From Arthrobacter silvisoli (GTDB taxonomy: Bacteria; Actinomycetota; Actinomycetes; Actinomycetales; Micrococcaceae), in contig NZ_QRCU01000059.1 of NCBI RefSeq assembly GCF_003369445.1, forward strand, positions 153,561 through 217,560: a DNA stretch of 64,000 nucleotides, read 5' to 3'. Shown here one piece after another: positions 34,492 through 43,775 of this stretch; position 1 is the first letter of the stretch, and the number at the start of each line of letters is the position of its first letter. The translations under genes and the position numbers were made by a program. The notes under the pieces are model-generated. The model worked only from the letters and a program-made list of their open reading frames with translations, made no database searches and had not been told where the DNA came from.

Positions 34492-36435
34492 GTGGGCAAT
34501 TCGCAGAAAACCAAGGTGGCACTGATCGGTGCGGGGCCTCGTGGCACCAGTGTCCTGGAGCGTTTGTTCGCGAACTGGGCGGCGTCGGCGCCGGCCGGGC
34601 ACACCTTGCAGGTCGACGTCGTGGACCCGTACCCGGCGGGTCCTGGCAGGGTCTGGCAGCCGGGGCAGTCGCGCCTGTACCTGATGAACACGCAGTCGTT
34701 CTACCCCACCCTCATCCACGAAGATCCCACCCTTGCCCCTCCGTTGGCGGGCGGCACGTTCGAGCAGTGGCGGATCCACCGCCGGGAGGACGGCCGCGGG
34801 CTGGCCAGCGATGAGCAGGCCGAACTTTCGGAACTCGGCACCGGCGGCTTTCCCAGCCGCGCAATCTACGGGCGGTACCTCAGCGAAACGCTGGACGCCG
34901 TGCTGGAACGCAAGCCCGACGGCGTCGACCTCACTTTCCACCGCAACGCCGCGGTGTCGGTCCGGAAGAACCCGGACGGGACGTCCGCGTTCGACGTCGA
35001 ACTCGACTCCGGAGCGCACCTGGCCGTCGACCGGGTGGTCCTTGCCCTCGGCCATCTGGAAGCCCAGCTGAACGCCGAGCAGCGTTCCTTCGCCGGCGCC
35101 GCGGCCGGGCTGGGACTGCTGTACCTGCCGCCGGCGGCCCCGGCCGACGTCGACTGGTCCCGGGTGCCCGACGGCGAACCGGTGCTGGTCCGCGGCATGG
35201 GGCTGAACTTCTTCGACGTCATGGTGCAGCTGAGCGTGGGCCGCGGCGGACGGTTCGAACCGTCGGGCGGCGGCCCGGGCCCGCTGAGGTACGTGCCGTC
35301 CGGGCGGGAACCGAAGATCATCGCCGCGTCCCGGCGCGGAACCCCGTACCGGGCCAAAGCCGGGCTGGACGGCTACTACCCGAAATCCATCCGGCTGCGC
35401 TACCTGAACGAGCGCGCCCTGGCACGTTTCGCTGCGGCCGGTATCCAGCCCGGGTTCGATCACGACCTCTGGCCCCTGCTGCACCGGGACACTCTGTGGG
35501 CGTACTACTCCACGCTCGCCGCCGCCCAGCCCGCTGCGATCAGCGACACCGGGGAATTCCTTGCCGCGCTGGAGGACGCCCTGCAGCCCCACGCCCATGC
35601 CGCCGGCAGCTGGGAGAAGCCGGTTGACGAACTGGTGACCAAGCACGTGGCGGCGTCGCGCCGCCTGGACTTGCCCGGCCTTGCCGCCCCACTTGCCGGA
35701 CGGTCCTTCGCCGGACGACGGGAGTTGGATGCCGCCGTCGTGGAGTACCTCGATGACGACGCGCGCCGTTCCGCACTCGGCGAGACGGACCCCATGAAAA
35801 TGGCGATCGGCGCCCTGCACACGGGCCGGGCTGTGCTGAAAAGCGTGGTGGCCGACGGCGGCATTACCGATGAGTCCTGGCTGGGGGAACTGCGGGGCTG
35901 GTTCGAGTCCTTCGTCGAAGGCCTGGCCAGTGGGCCCCCGGCGCTGCGGGTGGAGCAGTTGGCAGCCCTGGCGCGGGCCGGCGTCGTCAGTTTCACCGGA
36001 CCCGACCCGCGCTTCAGCGTGGACCGTGCGCAGCATCTTTTCGCGGTCTCGTCCCCCTGGGTGGGGGGACCGCCGGCCACGGCGAAGACCATGGTGGAAG
36101 CCCTGGCCCCGGCGAACCGGGTGGGCACCACGGCGTCCCCGCTCATGCGGCAGTTGCTGGCCGACGGCCTGGTGCGGCCCAAGGTCATGCTAGGCGCCGA
36201 AGGCGTCCCGGTGCAGGCGACGGGCCTGGACGTCGAGCCGCACCCGTACCGCGCCGTGGGAGCCAACGGCTCGGTGACCGAGGGCATGTACGTGCTTGGC
36301 CTGCAGTTGTCCGCCAACCAATGGGGGACAGCTATCGCTGCCGAGGCGGTTCCCGCGGACGGCCCGGCGTACCGCAGCGGGCAGCGGACCCTGCGCGACG
36401 CGGACGAAATCGCCAGGGCCATCCTGGGGCTCTGA
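34492..36435 (+). CDS. FAD/NAD(P)-binding protein (NAD_binding_9-like)
   Basis: 647 residues. The N-terminus is a dinucleotide-binding fold with GAGPRGTSVLERL, the signature of large FAD/NAD(P)-binding proteins of unknown role; VDPYPAGPGRVWQPGQS and the inner VVLALGHLE follow the same pattern. No fused domain or membrane segment is evident. The GTG at 34492 is the start: TAAGCT (34480-34485) is 6 nt upstream, so leaderless. Divergent from the peptidase gene with 62 bp between starts. Confidence 0.82.
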   Translation: MGNSQKTKVALIGAGPRGTSVLERLFANWAASAPAGHTLQVDVVDPYPAGPGRVWQPGQSRLYLMNTQSFYPTLIHEDPTLAPPLAGGTFEQWRIHRREDGRGLASDEQAELSELGTGGFPSRAIYGRYLSETLDAVLERKPDGVDLTFHRNAAVSVRKNPDGTSAFDVELDSGAHLAVDRVVLALGHLEAQLNAEQRSFAGAAAGLGLLYLPPAAPADVDWSRVPDGEPVLVRGMGLNFFDVMVQLSVGRGGRFEPSGGGPGPLRYVPSGREPKIIAASRRGTPYRAKAGLDGYYPKSIRLRYLNERALARFAAAGIQPGFDHDLWPLLHRDTLWAYYSTLAAAQPAAISDTGEFLAALEDALQPHAHAAGSWEKPVDELVTKHVAASRRLDLPGLAAPLAGRSFAGRRELDAAVVEYLDDDARRSALGETDPMKMAIGALHTGRAVLKSVVADGGITDESWLGELRGWFESFVEGLASGPPALRVEQLAALARAGVVSFTGPDPRFSVDRAQHLFAVSSPWVGGPPATAKTMVEALAPANRVGTTASPLMRQLLADGLVRPKVMLGAEGVPVQATGLDVEPHPYRAVGANGSVTEGMYVLGLQLSANQWGTAIAAEAVPADGPAYRSGQRTLRDADEIARAILGL

Positions 36436-36463
36436 GGCCTAGCATGTCCCTCCTGCTGGGCCT
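36435..36463. terminator. hairpin between convergent FAD-protein and nuclease genes
   Basis: AGGCCTAGCA pairs with TGCTGGGCCT (one G-U pair) around a 9-nt loop, immediately at the stop codon. No T-run. Confidence 0.5.
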
Positions 36464-36469
36464 ACGGAG

Positions 36470-39400
36470 TTAGCCCTTCAGGCACTTCTGGTATTCGATC
36501 CACGCAATCGCGTAGCGGATCCAGCCGATCACGTCGTACCACTTCGGCGGAACCGGTGCCGTGCACTTGGGCGGCAGCGGCGCGGCCACGTTCACCGCGG
36601 CCTTAACCACCGTTCCGGACTCGACGGCGGTCAGCGCCAGCGTGCCCGTTCCGGCGGCGGCCGATGCGGGAACCGTCAGTTCCACGGCCGCAGCGCCCCC
36701 GCTCACCGGAACGGAACCCAGCTGGGTGGCCACGCCCTTGGCGTCGGTGAACACCGCGGTGAGCGATTTGTTCACCGGGCTGCCGAGGGAGGTCAGGTCC
36801 AGCTTGGAAACCGCCAGCGAGATCGCCCCGCCGCCCTTCACCTCGGCTGCCGTGTTATTGACGACGGCCACCGAGCGGCGGCCGAAGTCCGGCGATACCG
36901 GTTTGTGGGCCTGCAGGTACTTGATCCAGGCGTCCCGGTCCACCAAGCCGCTGTCCCGGGTGTTGGCGCCCTCCTTGAAGATCCGGAAGTTGTCGCCGCC
37001 CGCGGCCAGGAAGCTGAACGTGCCGATCCGGTAGGACTTCGCCGGGTCGATCAGTTCGCCGCCTATCCGGATCGAGGTGACCCGGTCACCGGCCGGACGT
37101 CCGGCGTCGTACGTGTAGTTCACGTTCTTGGACAAGCCCAGCTGCAGGTACGGCCGGCTCGGCACTGTCCCGTCCGGGTTGCTCTGCCACTGCTGTTCCA
37201 GGAGGGTCTTGAACTGCGCGCCGGTCAGGGAAGTGGTCCAGAGGTTGTTCACGAACGGCAGCACCGCGTTGGCCTCGGCGTAGGTGATGGTGCCGTCGGG
37301 TGCGTAGTAGAGCTCGTTGCGCAGGCCGCCGGGGTTTACGACGCCGATCTCGGCCCCGCCCAGTTCCGGTGCCTTGAGCGTGTCCACCAGGGAGTCCGCC
37401 ACGAGGTTGCCGAGGGTCGATTCGCTCGCGCGGTCGTCCCGCTTCGGTGCGCCGCCCGCCGGGTCCGGCGTGAACGCCGTCGTGATGTCCGCCGTCACCG
37501 CACCCACCGGCTGGTTCCCGACGGCGGCGGCTTGGGCCAGTGCCTTGTCAACGATCGTCTTCACCTGCGCCGCCCGTGGATAGGTGCCGGAAAGGTCAGT
37601 GGTGAGGCGCTTGACGTTGGCCGCGGTGTGCGCCGTGATTTCCTTGCTGGCGGTGTCCACGGTGAGGGTGATGCGGCCGATGTTCTCGCCGTAGTTGCCG
37701 GTCTGGACGATCGGGCGGGTCCGCGTGGTGGGCTGGCCGTTGGCGTCATACACCGGGGCGTCCCAGGCGTACTCCTTGTGGGTGTGGCCGGTGAAGATAG
37801 CGGCCACGTCCGGACTGGTTTCCTTCACCAGCTTCGCGAAGGGTCCGCCGGCGGCCACTTCCTGCTCCAGGGTGGCGCCGTCCGGTGTTCCTGCGCTGGC
37901 GCCGTCGTGGTTCTCCGCGACGATCACATCGGCGAGCTTTTCCGCTTTGATCTTCGCTGCCACCCGGTTGATGGCGTCGACCGGATCCCCGAAGTCCAGG
38001 TCAGCGATGCCGGTCGGAGTCACCAAAGAGGGCACTTCCTGGGTGACGGTGCCGATCACGGCAACCTTGATTCCATTCATGTCCAGCACCGTGTACTCCG
38101 GCAGGGCCGGGGTGGTGGTGCCCTTCTGGTACACGTTGGCGCCCAGCATGGGGAACTTCGCGTTGGCGCCGCCGGCGATGACGCGGTCGCGCAGGTCAGC
38201 CCAGCCGCCGTCGAACTCGTGGTTGCCCACCGCCGAGGCCTTCAGGTCCAGGGCGTTCAGCACGTCGATGGTGGGCTGGTCCTTCGCGATCGCGGAGGCG
38301 AACAGCGAGGCGCCGATGTTGTCGCCGGCCGAGATGAACGCGGTGGGGCCGGCGGCCTCGGCGCGGAGCTTTTCGATGGTGCTGGCGAACAGGACCGTGT
38401 TGCTGTCGATGCGCCCGTGGAAATCGTTGATGCCCAGGAATTGCAGCTCCACGCTCTGCGGAGTTTCCGTCACGGGCAGGTTGAGTCCCACCAGCACGGG
38501 GTCGTGGTCGCTGGCGCGGAACTCGTCCGGCACGTAGAAGTTGCCCACGTTGTTGTTGTAGCGGCTGTACTCCAGGGCGACGGACTCCACGGAGTTGATG
38601 TTCCAGATGTCAGTTCCCGTGACTGCTGCCTTGGCCGCGGGTGAGGCGAGGACGTGGTCCAGGGAGCCCACCATGCCGCCGAACACGTAGGAGTGCTTTC
38701 CGGTGCCGGCCTCGAGATCGGTGTAGCCGGCGTCGGTGAGTGCCCGGATGGGGTCTTCCTGCGAGTAGGCGTTGAAATCGCCGATCAGGAACACCTTGTC
38801 GGTGCCTTGGGACTGCTGCAGGGTTGCTGCGAACTCCAACAGGGACTGTGCCTGCTTGGTGCGGGCAAGGTTGGACGCGCCCTGGCCCTTGTCGGTATCG
38901 TCCGGGGTCGCGGCGGAGCCCTTGGACTTGAAGTGGTTCACGATCGCGATGAACTTCTTGTCATCCCCGGCGCCCACGGGCTTGAACACCTGGGCGAGCG
39001 GCTTCCGGGCGCTGGCGAAGGCCACCGTGTCGTTGTGGATGATCGACTCGCCCAGCGGTTCGGCCGTGGCCTTCTTGTAGATGAACGCGGTGCGGATCAT
39101 GTCCTCGTCGCTGAGCGGCGGGGCATTGGCGGGCGTGCGGACGTAGTCCCAGACACCCGGAGTCTTGACGTTGAGCGCCGCGGCCAGTTTGGCCAGGGCG
39201 TCGTCCCGGTCCTTGCCGAACTGGGCTGAGTTCTCGATCTCCTCGAGGGATACCACGTCCGCCCCGGCCTTGGTGATGGCGGCGACGATCTTGGCCTGCT
39301 GGCGTTCGAAGTTCTCCGCGTTGGCTGCGCCGCGGGCGTTGCAGCCGTCCTTGACCGTGATGGGGTTGCCGTCCCGGTCCGTGTAGTAGGTGCAGCCCGT

Positions 39401-40957
39401 GAGCTGGTCGCCGGTGGTGGGGAAGTAGTTGAGCACGTTGAAGGAGGCGATCACCAGGTTCCCGCCCACATCGGCCGGCCCGGCGGGGCGGCTGGGGGCG
39501 AAGGAGGCCGGCTGCACGGTGTCGGCATTTTCCGGGGCCAACTGGGCGAGCGGCTGAAACTTCCAGGAGTTGTTGCCGTAGCCCAGGATGACGTTGGTGC
39601 GGAAGGTCGCGGCGGAGCCGACCCGGACGGGGTCGCTGTTGCTGAGATAGGGCAGCGGCAGTGCCTTCGTTGCGGCGTCTTTAAGGAAGTTGGTGGAGGC
39701 GCCGTCGTCGAGCTTGATGCCACGGAGTGTATTCCCGGTGGCCGCGGCGGTGTTCTCCGGCGAGCCGTACGGCGCCAGGGCGTTCGGCTGGACCAGCGGG
39801 GTGGTGCCCGCAGCCAGGCCGATTTCGCCATATTGGTTCAGGGAGTAGTTGTCCGTGACCGTGTATGCATCCTGCGGCGCCACGAGCATGCCTTCATAGC
39901 GCTCGCGGGTGGCGTCGTCCGCGGGCAGGGCGAAGTTGCTCGGCTTCACCTCGGGTGCCGCCTCGGCCAGCACCCTCAGCCCGGTGGTGTCGACGGTCAG
40001 TTGGGTCTGGTTCGCGAATTCGCTGACCGTCCCGGTGAGTTCCAGGTAGTCGCCGGCGTGCACGCTGGCCGCCGTCGACGGCGAATAGACGAACAGAGCG
40101 TCCGACGCCGTCCTGGCCGCCGGATCCGTGTCCCCGCCGCTGCCGGGCGTCTGGACGTAGTAGCCGTTGAAACCGCCCGTGGCGTACACGGCGGTGACCT
40201 TGCCGCGGGTGGTGACTGTGCTGCCCGCCAGCGGGCTTGCGGCTCCGGTGCCTTGGATTTCGGCGATGGTCCTGGTGTCCGTCCCGGACGGCGGGGGTGT
40301 CACGGTGCCCGAGGCCGTGGGGGTGATGGTGGCGCTCAGTGCAAGGTCGGCCGCGTTGTTGTTGCTGTCCGTTCCGTTGCTGCGGTTCAGGCTCTTGACG
40401 TCGGTGTTCCCCGCCGGCGCGGTGGCCGCCGCGGTTTCAAAGGTGTTCGAGGTGCCATAGCCGAGGAGGTCGGCGACGGCAGCGTTCCCGGTGACCGATC
40501 CTGCGGGCAGCGGACTCACTGCCGCCGCCTGCCTGGCCAGCACAATGGTTCCGGTGGTGCCGGAAGGATTGAAAGTGCCCGAACCGTCAACGTCAGCGGC
40601 CGGAAGTTCGGGGGCCGTGGAGCCGGTGCTGTTGCTGGCTCCCTTGATGAGGAAGTGGCCCTTGGCCGGGATGCTTCCGGACAGGGCAGTGACCCCGCCG
40701 GGCGCCGACGTGCTGGTGCCGGAGCGGTACTGCAGGGACCAGCCGCCAAGGTCCACGGCGGTGTCGCTGTTGTTGTAGAGCTCCACGAACTTGTTCCGGA
40801 ACGCGGCGCCGGAGCTTCCGCCGCTGAGGTAGGCCTCGTTGATGACGACGCCGGGGAGCGGTTCTTCAGCCACCGCAGGCAGGGCAGTAAGCGGCGCCGC
40901 CAGCAAGGTTGCCGACAGCGCCGATCCCGCCAGGAATTTCCAGTAATTGCTATGCAT
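36470..40957 (-). CDS. secreted ExeM/NucH-type nuclease fused to a 5'-nucleotidase
   Basis: 1,495 residues. Signal peptide (1-30, cut after AVA), lamin-tail domain (about 33-150), OB-like domain (about 225-330), an endonuclease/exonuclease/phosphatase domain (about 495-830: VIASFNVLNYF, VSLEEIEN, LIGDFNAY, SDHDPVLVG), a calcineurin-like phosphatase (about 840-1110: GINDFHGRID, GNHEFDGG, TGHTHKEY), a 5'-nucleotidase C-terminal domain (about 1150-1340: LGNLVADSLVD, VNPGGLRNEL), and a C-terminal tail without LPXTG. It should degrade extracellular DNA and strip phosphate from the nucleotides released. The 295-bp gap upstream holds no gene. Confidence 0.92.
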   Translation of the reverse strand: MHSNYWKFLAGSALSATLLAAPLTALPAVAEEPLPGVVINEAYLSGGSSGAAFRNKFVELYNNSDTAVDLGGWSLQYRSGTSTSAPGGVTALSGSIPAKGHFLIKGASNSTGSTAPELPAADVDGSGTFNPSGTTGTIVLARQAAAVSPLPAGSVTGNAAVADLLGYGTSNTFETAAATAPAGNTDVKSLNRSNGTDSNNNAADLALSATITPTASGTVTPPPSGTDTRTIAEIQGTGAASPLAGSTVTTRGKVTAVYATGGFNGYYVQTPGSGGDTDPAARTASDALFVYSPSTAASVHAGDYLELTGTVSEFANQTQLTVDTTGLRVLAEAAPEVKPSNFALPADDATRERYEGMLVAPQDAYTVTDNYSLNQYGEIGLAAGTTPLVQPNALAPYGSPENTAAATGNTLRGIKLDDGASTNFLKDAATKALPLPYLSNSDPVRVGSAATFRTNVILGYGNNSWKFQPLAQLAPENADTVQPASFAPSRPAGPADVGGNLVIASFNVLNYFPTTGDQLTGCTYYTDRDGNPITVKDGCNARGAANAENFERQQAKIVAAITKAGADVVSLEEIENSAQFGKDRDDALAKLAAALNVKTPGVWDYVRTPANAPPLSDEDMIRTAFIYKKATAEPLGESIIHNDTVAFASARKPLAQVFKPVGAGDDKKFIAIVNHFKSKGSAATPDDTDKGQGASNLARTKQAQSLLEFAATLQQSQGTDKVFLIGDFNAYSQEDPIRALTDAGYTDLEAGTGKHSYVFGGMVGSLDHVLASPAAKAAVTGTDIWNINSVESVALEYSRYNNNVGNFYVPDEFRASDHDPVLVGLNLPVTETPQSVELQFLGINDFHGRIDSNTVLFASTIEKLRAEAAGPTAFISAGDNIGASLFASAIAKDQPTIDVLNALDLKASAVGNHEFDGGWADLRDRVIAGGANAKFPMLGANVYQKGTTTPALPEYTVLDMNGIKVAVIGTVTQEVPSLVTPTGIADLDFGDPVDAINRVAAKIKAEKLADVIVAENHDGASAGTPDGATLEQEVAAGGPFAKLVKETSPDVAAIFTGHTHKEYAWDAPVYDANGQPTTRTRPIVQTGNYGENIGRITLTVDTASKEITAHTAANVKRLTTDLSGTYPRAAQVKTIVDKALAQAAAVGNQPVGAVTADITTAFTPDPAGGAPKRDDRASESTLGNLVADSLVDTLKAPELGGAEIGVVNPGGLRNELYYAPDGTITYAEANAVLPFVNNLWTTSLTGAQFKTLLEQQWQSNPDGTVPSRPYLQLGLSKNVNYTYDAGRPAGDRVTSIRIGGELIDPAKSYRIGTFSFLAAGGDNFRIFKEGANTRDSGLVDRDAWIKYLQAHKPVSPDFGRRSVAVVNNTAAEVKGGGAISLAVSKLDLTSLGSPVNKSLTAVFTDAKGVATQLGSVPVSGGAAAVELTVPASAAAGTGTLALTAVESGTVVKAAVNVAAPLPPKCTAPVPPKWYDVIGWIRYAIAWIEYQKCLKG

Positions 40958-41252
40958 CCGTTCTGACTTTCTCTCGAGAACCGGTCAGGTTCTTTGCACA
41001 CCGTTGCCGCGTTGTACCTGGCGACGGCGATTGGACCGTACAGGGGAGGACTACGTGTTGCCGGGAGTACCGGGAGCCGGACTTCCCGCCGTGATTGAAC
41101 TTACCGGGAGTAAAGAAACGTTCGTGGCATTCGAGCAGGACAAAATGAACCGGGGGTTGCCGGCCGGCAAAGGGACAGCCACCATGAGCGCCTTAACGCC
41201 CGGCGTGCGCCGTGAAGATGACAACATCCGGTCCCCCAATGTTCCGGTAGTG

Positions 41253-41768
41253 CTATTTCTTGGAGCCCCTCAGGCTTCCTTTGCTCTGTGCGCCCGCGGC
41301 GCCGCCGACGAGGCAGACAATCTCCTTGTCCCCGGTCTTCCAGCTCTCGCTGGTGGGGAAGAAGTACGTCATTTCGAGCCCGGATTCGTCGAAGGGCTTC
41401 CCAATGAAGGTGGCGAACTCCTTGCTGCAGAAGTCCTCGGCCTTCTGGGTGATGGCCGCGTCTCCCGGGTAGGCAGAATCCTGCAGGTTCGTGGCCGCGA
41501 AGGCCTCGAAGTCGTGGTCCTGGGGGCAAGGAATGATGGTGACGTCCTTGACTTCCGAACCGCCGGGTTTCTCCAGGCAGTCGCCGACCTTCACCTTGAA
41601 GGCGTCGGCCTTCGACGATTCGGTGGCCACGCCGGAGGGATCCCGTTTGGCGTCCCCGCTCCCAAACAGGGAGCACCCGCCCAGGGTGAGGGTGAGCGTG
41701 CACAGGGCCGCGGCCATGGCCGCGGTTTCCTTGCCGTTGCGGCGTGTGGCAATGCGCGGGATGGACAT
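41253..41768 (-). CDS. septum-formation-family lipoprotein
   Basis: 171 residues. A lipobox (LGGC, Cys32) follows a hydrophobic signal, so it is anchored to the outer face of the membrane. The body has the pattern of the actinobacterial septum-formation domain: VGDCLEKPG, a paired-Cys PCPQDHDFEAFA, and the end SESWKTGDKEIVCLVG. Exact role is unknown. The ATG at 41768 is preferred over 41780 because GAGGA lies 6 nt before it. Alone on this strand between the nuclease and VOC genes. Confidence 0.83.
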   Translation of the reverse strand: MSIPRIATRRNGKETAAMAAALCTLTLTLGGCSLFGSGDAKRDPSGVATESSKADAFKVKVGDCLEKPGGSEVKDVTIIPCPQDHDFEAFAATNLQDSAYPGDAAITQKAEDFCSKEFATFIGKPFDESGLEMTYFFPTSESWKTGDKEIVCLVGGAAGAQSKGSLRGSKK

Positions 41769-41816
41769 CGGTGTCCTCATTTCGAGAGGTCTGCTGCGTT
41801 CCGGGCGGTCTGGGAC

Positions 41817-41842
41817 GTTCGGGCTGTTCGGGCTGTTCGGGC
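41817..41842. repeat. short GTTCGGGCT tandem repeat in an intergenic gap
   Basis: The 9-mer GTTCGGGCT is repeated, followed at 41871-41925 by a GT-rich low-complexity run. Both lie in the 214-bp gap 41769-41982, which holds no gene. Confidence 0.5.
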
Positions 41843-41982
41843 CAGGACGCCGGGATCGGGAACCTGAATGGGTGCGGGTGGTGGTGGTGATGATGGTGCG
41901 GTGCGGGTGGTGCCGGCGGATTCCCCGTATGCCGGCGGAAACGCTCCCCGACCGGCATCGTGCCGGCCGGGGAACAGCGGTT

Positions 41983-42768
41983 CTAGCCCTTGAGGTTGAC
42001 GTCCTGGACCAGCCGGAACACCGCTCCCGTGGGATCGGTGAGCGCAGCGAGGCGGCCGAACGGAGTGTCCTCCGCAGGCTGGATGACGGTGGCGCCCAAG
42101 GCAAGGGCCTGCTCGACGGTTGCATCGGCGTTGTCCACCGCGAAATACACGGTCCAATAGGAAGGCACCTGTTCCGGCAGGAATCCCGAGGCGTCCATGA
42201 TTCCGGCCTTGGCGTCGTCCCCGGTGCCGAGCGTCGTGTAGCGGAACTCGGGGGTGTCGCCGACCACGGTGGTGTCCCAGCCGAAGACCTTCTGGTAGAA
42301 AGCCACGGCGTTCTCGTAGTCCTTGGAGTGCAGTTCATGCCAGGCAGGGGCGCCGTTTTCGGCTGCAAGCTGGTAGCCCTTGTGCTCGCCGAACTGCCAG
42401 AGCCCGATCGCTGCTCCCGAGGGGTCGCCGACCATCGCCATGCTGCCCTGCTCGGGCACTTCCATGGGCTCGAGGAACACCTGGCCGCCGTTGGCCACCG
42501 CGGCCGCGGCGGTCGCCTTGATGTCATCGGTGCGCAGGTACGTGGACCAGACGTCCGGCATGGGGCCCATGTCCTCCTGCTTCTGCATGATGCCGGCCAC
42601 CATCTTGCCGTCTTTCCAGGCGGTGATGTAGCCGCCGTACTTTTCCTCATCGCCGGTTTCGTAGCTCCAACCGAACAGCGCGTTGTAGAAGTCCTTGGCC
42701 TTTTCGGTATCCGAGGTCATCAGGTCGATCCAGCAGGGTGCGCCGGGCGTGATCTCAGGGGTGGGCAT
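41983..42768 (-). CDS. two-module VOC-family protein
   Basis: 261 residues with two glyoxalase-fold modules in tandem: module 1 (about 10-125: PCWIDLMTSDTEKAKDFYNA, GDPSGAAIGLWQ) and module 2 (about 138-258: PAWHELHSKDYENAVAFYQK, LTDPTGAVFRLVQD). Similar proteins are annotated as glyoxalase/hydroxylase-like with unknown substrates. AAGGAG precedes the ATG at 42768, which decides against the longer frame to 42819. Confidence 0.88.
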   Translation of the reverse strand: MPTPEITPGAPCWIDLMTSDTEKAKDFYNALFGWSYETGDEEKYGGYITAWKDGKMVAGIMQKQEDMGPMPDVWSTYLRTDDIKATAAAAVANGGQVFLEPMEVPEQGSMAMVGDPSGAAIGLWQFGEHKGYQLAAENGAPAWHELHSKDYENAVAFYQKVFGWDTTVVGDTPEFRYTTLGTGDDAKAGIMDASGFLPEQVPSYWTVYFAVDNADATVEQALALGATVIQPAEDTPFGRLAALTDPTGAVFRLVQDVNLKG

Positions 42769-42939
42769 GTTGCTCCTTGAGTTTGTTCCGTGGCGGATCG
42801 CCGCGGATTTCTTGGGCATTTGGTGGAGACAGACAGCACCCTATGCCGGGGGTCGGACAGTTTCAATGATGCGGAGCGGAACCGGGTTGCCCGGACCGGA
42901 ATCCTTGTTGCTGTCGGTACCCCGGCGTAGCCTTCGGGC

Positions 42940-43233
42940 ATGCCAGAAGATCGCTTCCCGTCACCGCTGAACGCTGCGAAGACGCCCCTTCCCAGGGAAA
43001 CCCAGGCGCTCTCCAGAGTGGGAAAGGTTCCGGTGCTGGCCTACCTCGAATGGCCGCGGTTCGGGCAGTACGTTCCGGCCATGGTGGTGCGGACCGCGCC
43101 CGGCCGGGTCCTGGTCCAATGGTGGCCGGATCCGTTCAAGCCGGGCGAGCGGCATACCTGGCTGAAGGATACGGATGTGCGGCGTGACCTGCGGGTAGCC
43201 CGCGGCAGCCCGCAGGCGCCGGGCGCGGCCTGA
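42940..43233 (+). CDS. small hypothetical protein
   Basis: 97 residues, not recognised. The middle has a short beta-barrel-like pattern (VPVLAYLEWPRFGQYVPAMV, RVLVQWWPDP), while both ends look disordered. TAGCCT at 42928-42933, 6 nt before the ATG, supports a leaderless gene, and codon usage fits the neighbours. Divergent from the VOC gene. Confidence 0.6.
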   Translation: MPEDRFPSPLNAAKTPLPRETQALSRVGKVPVLAYLEWPRFGQYVPAMVVRTAPGRVLVQWWPDPFKPGERHTWLKDTDVRRDLRVARGSPQAPGAA

Positions 43234-43311
43234 CTGGCCGTGACGCCGGGTGGCCAGGCCTTCAATCCGGGCGGCCGGGCCGTGACGCCGGCCTTCACGC
43301 CGGAAGGCGCC

Positions 43312-43428
43312 TCAAGCCACGGGGTTGGGGACCTCGACCAGGCGGGTGTTCCCGTCCACGAGGTCCACGGGGCGGAGCTTCCACGGGGACGCAACGTCGT
43401 CGGCCTCGGGCAAGGCAGCTTCCAGTTC
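43312..43428 (-). pseudogene. possible remnant of a gene (C-terminal 38 codons)
   Basis: On the minus strand a protein-like stretch (ELEAALPEADDVASPWKLRP, then VDLVDGNTRLVEVPNPVA) runs to a stop at 43312-43314 but begins directly after another stop codon and has no ATG or GTG start. It could be the end of a decayed gene. The remainder of 43234-43507 holds nothing else that I can support. Confidence 0.3.
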
Positions 43429-43507
43429 TCACGCACCCGACGGCGCGGCGCCACCCGGGGAACGAAGCCGTAAGGCTGGGCGCTGCCAGGCGCCCGGAAA
43501 ACACCGA

Positions 43508-43548
43508 AGGCCGGCAACCGCCCACCGGAGTGGGCCGTCAACCGGCCT
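43508..43548 (-). terminator. terminator of tRNA-Ser(TGA)
   Basis: Nested hairpin: AGGCCGG/CCGGCCT outer stem and CGCCCAC/GTGGGCC inner stem, followed on the minus strand by TTCGGTGTTTTCC. Confidence 0.6.
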
Positions 43549-43585
43549 CTGGCCTGCGCAAACACCTCAACAGGGCTGCGCCACG

Positions 43586-43673
43586 CGGAAGGTAAGGGAT
43601 TTGAACCCTTGGTACGGGGTTACCGCACACTGGTTTTCAAGACCAGCTCCTTAGGCCGCTCGGACAACCTTCC
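43586..43673 (-). tRNA. tRNA-Ser(TGA)
   Basis: 88 nt, class II. Acceptor GGAAGGT with ACCTTCC, anticodon stem CTGGT/ACCAG around loop CTTGAAA, long variable arm, T arm AAGGG-TTCAAAT-CCCTT, discriminator G, no CCA. Confidence 0.96.
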
Positions 43674-43775
43674 CTGCCTAGTAGTGTTTCATAGGGAGTT
43701 GGCTGCTTCAAAAAACCTGCAGCGCCCACCGGCCGCCGCGGCCGCGCACCAACAAGCAAGAAATCGGGAGCACGC

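Noticed and set aside
40958..41252. A PHO box upstream of the secreted nuclease
   Set aside because: Only single GTTCA-like half-units are seen, without the 11-bp phased repeat needed.
41871..41925. GT-rich run as a possible CRISPR-like or satellite array
   Set aside because: No regular unit or spacer structure; simple low-complexity sequence in a short gap.
43041..43565. A 174-codon minus-strand frame between the small hypothetical gene and tRNA-Ser
   Set aside because: Arg/Pro/Ser-rich shadow that overlaps the supported gene 42940-43233 and lacks start signals; only the short fragment in another frame looks protein-like.
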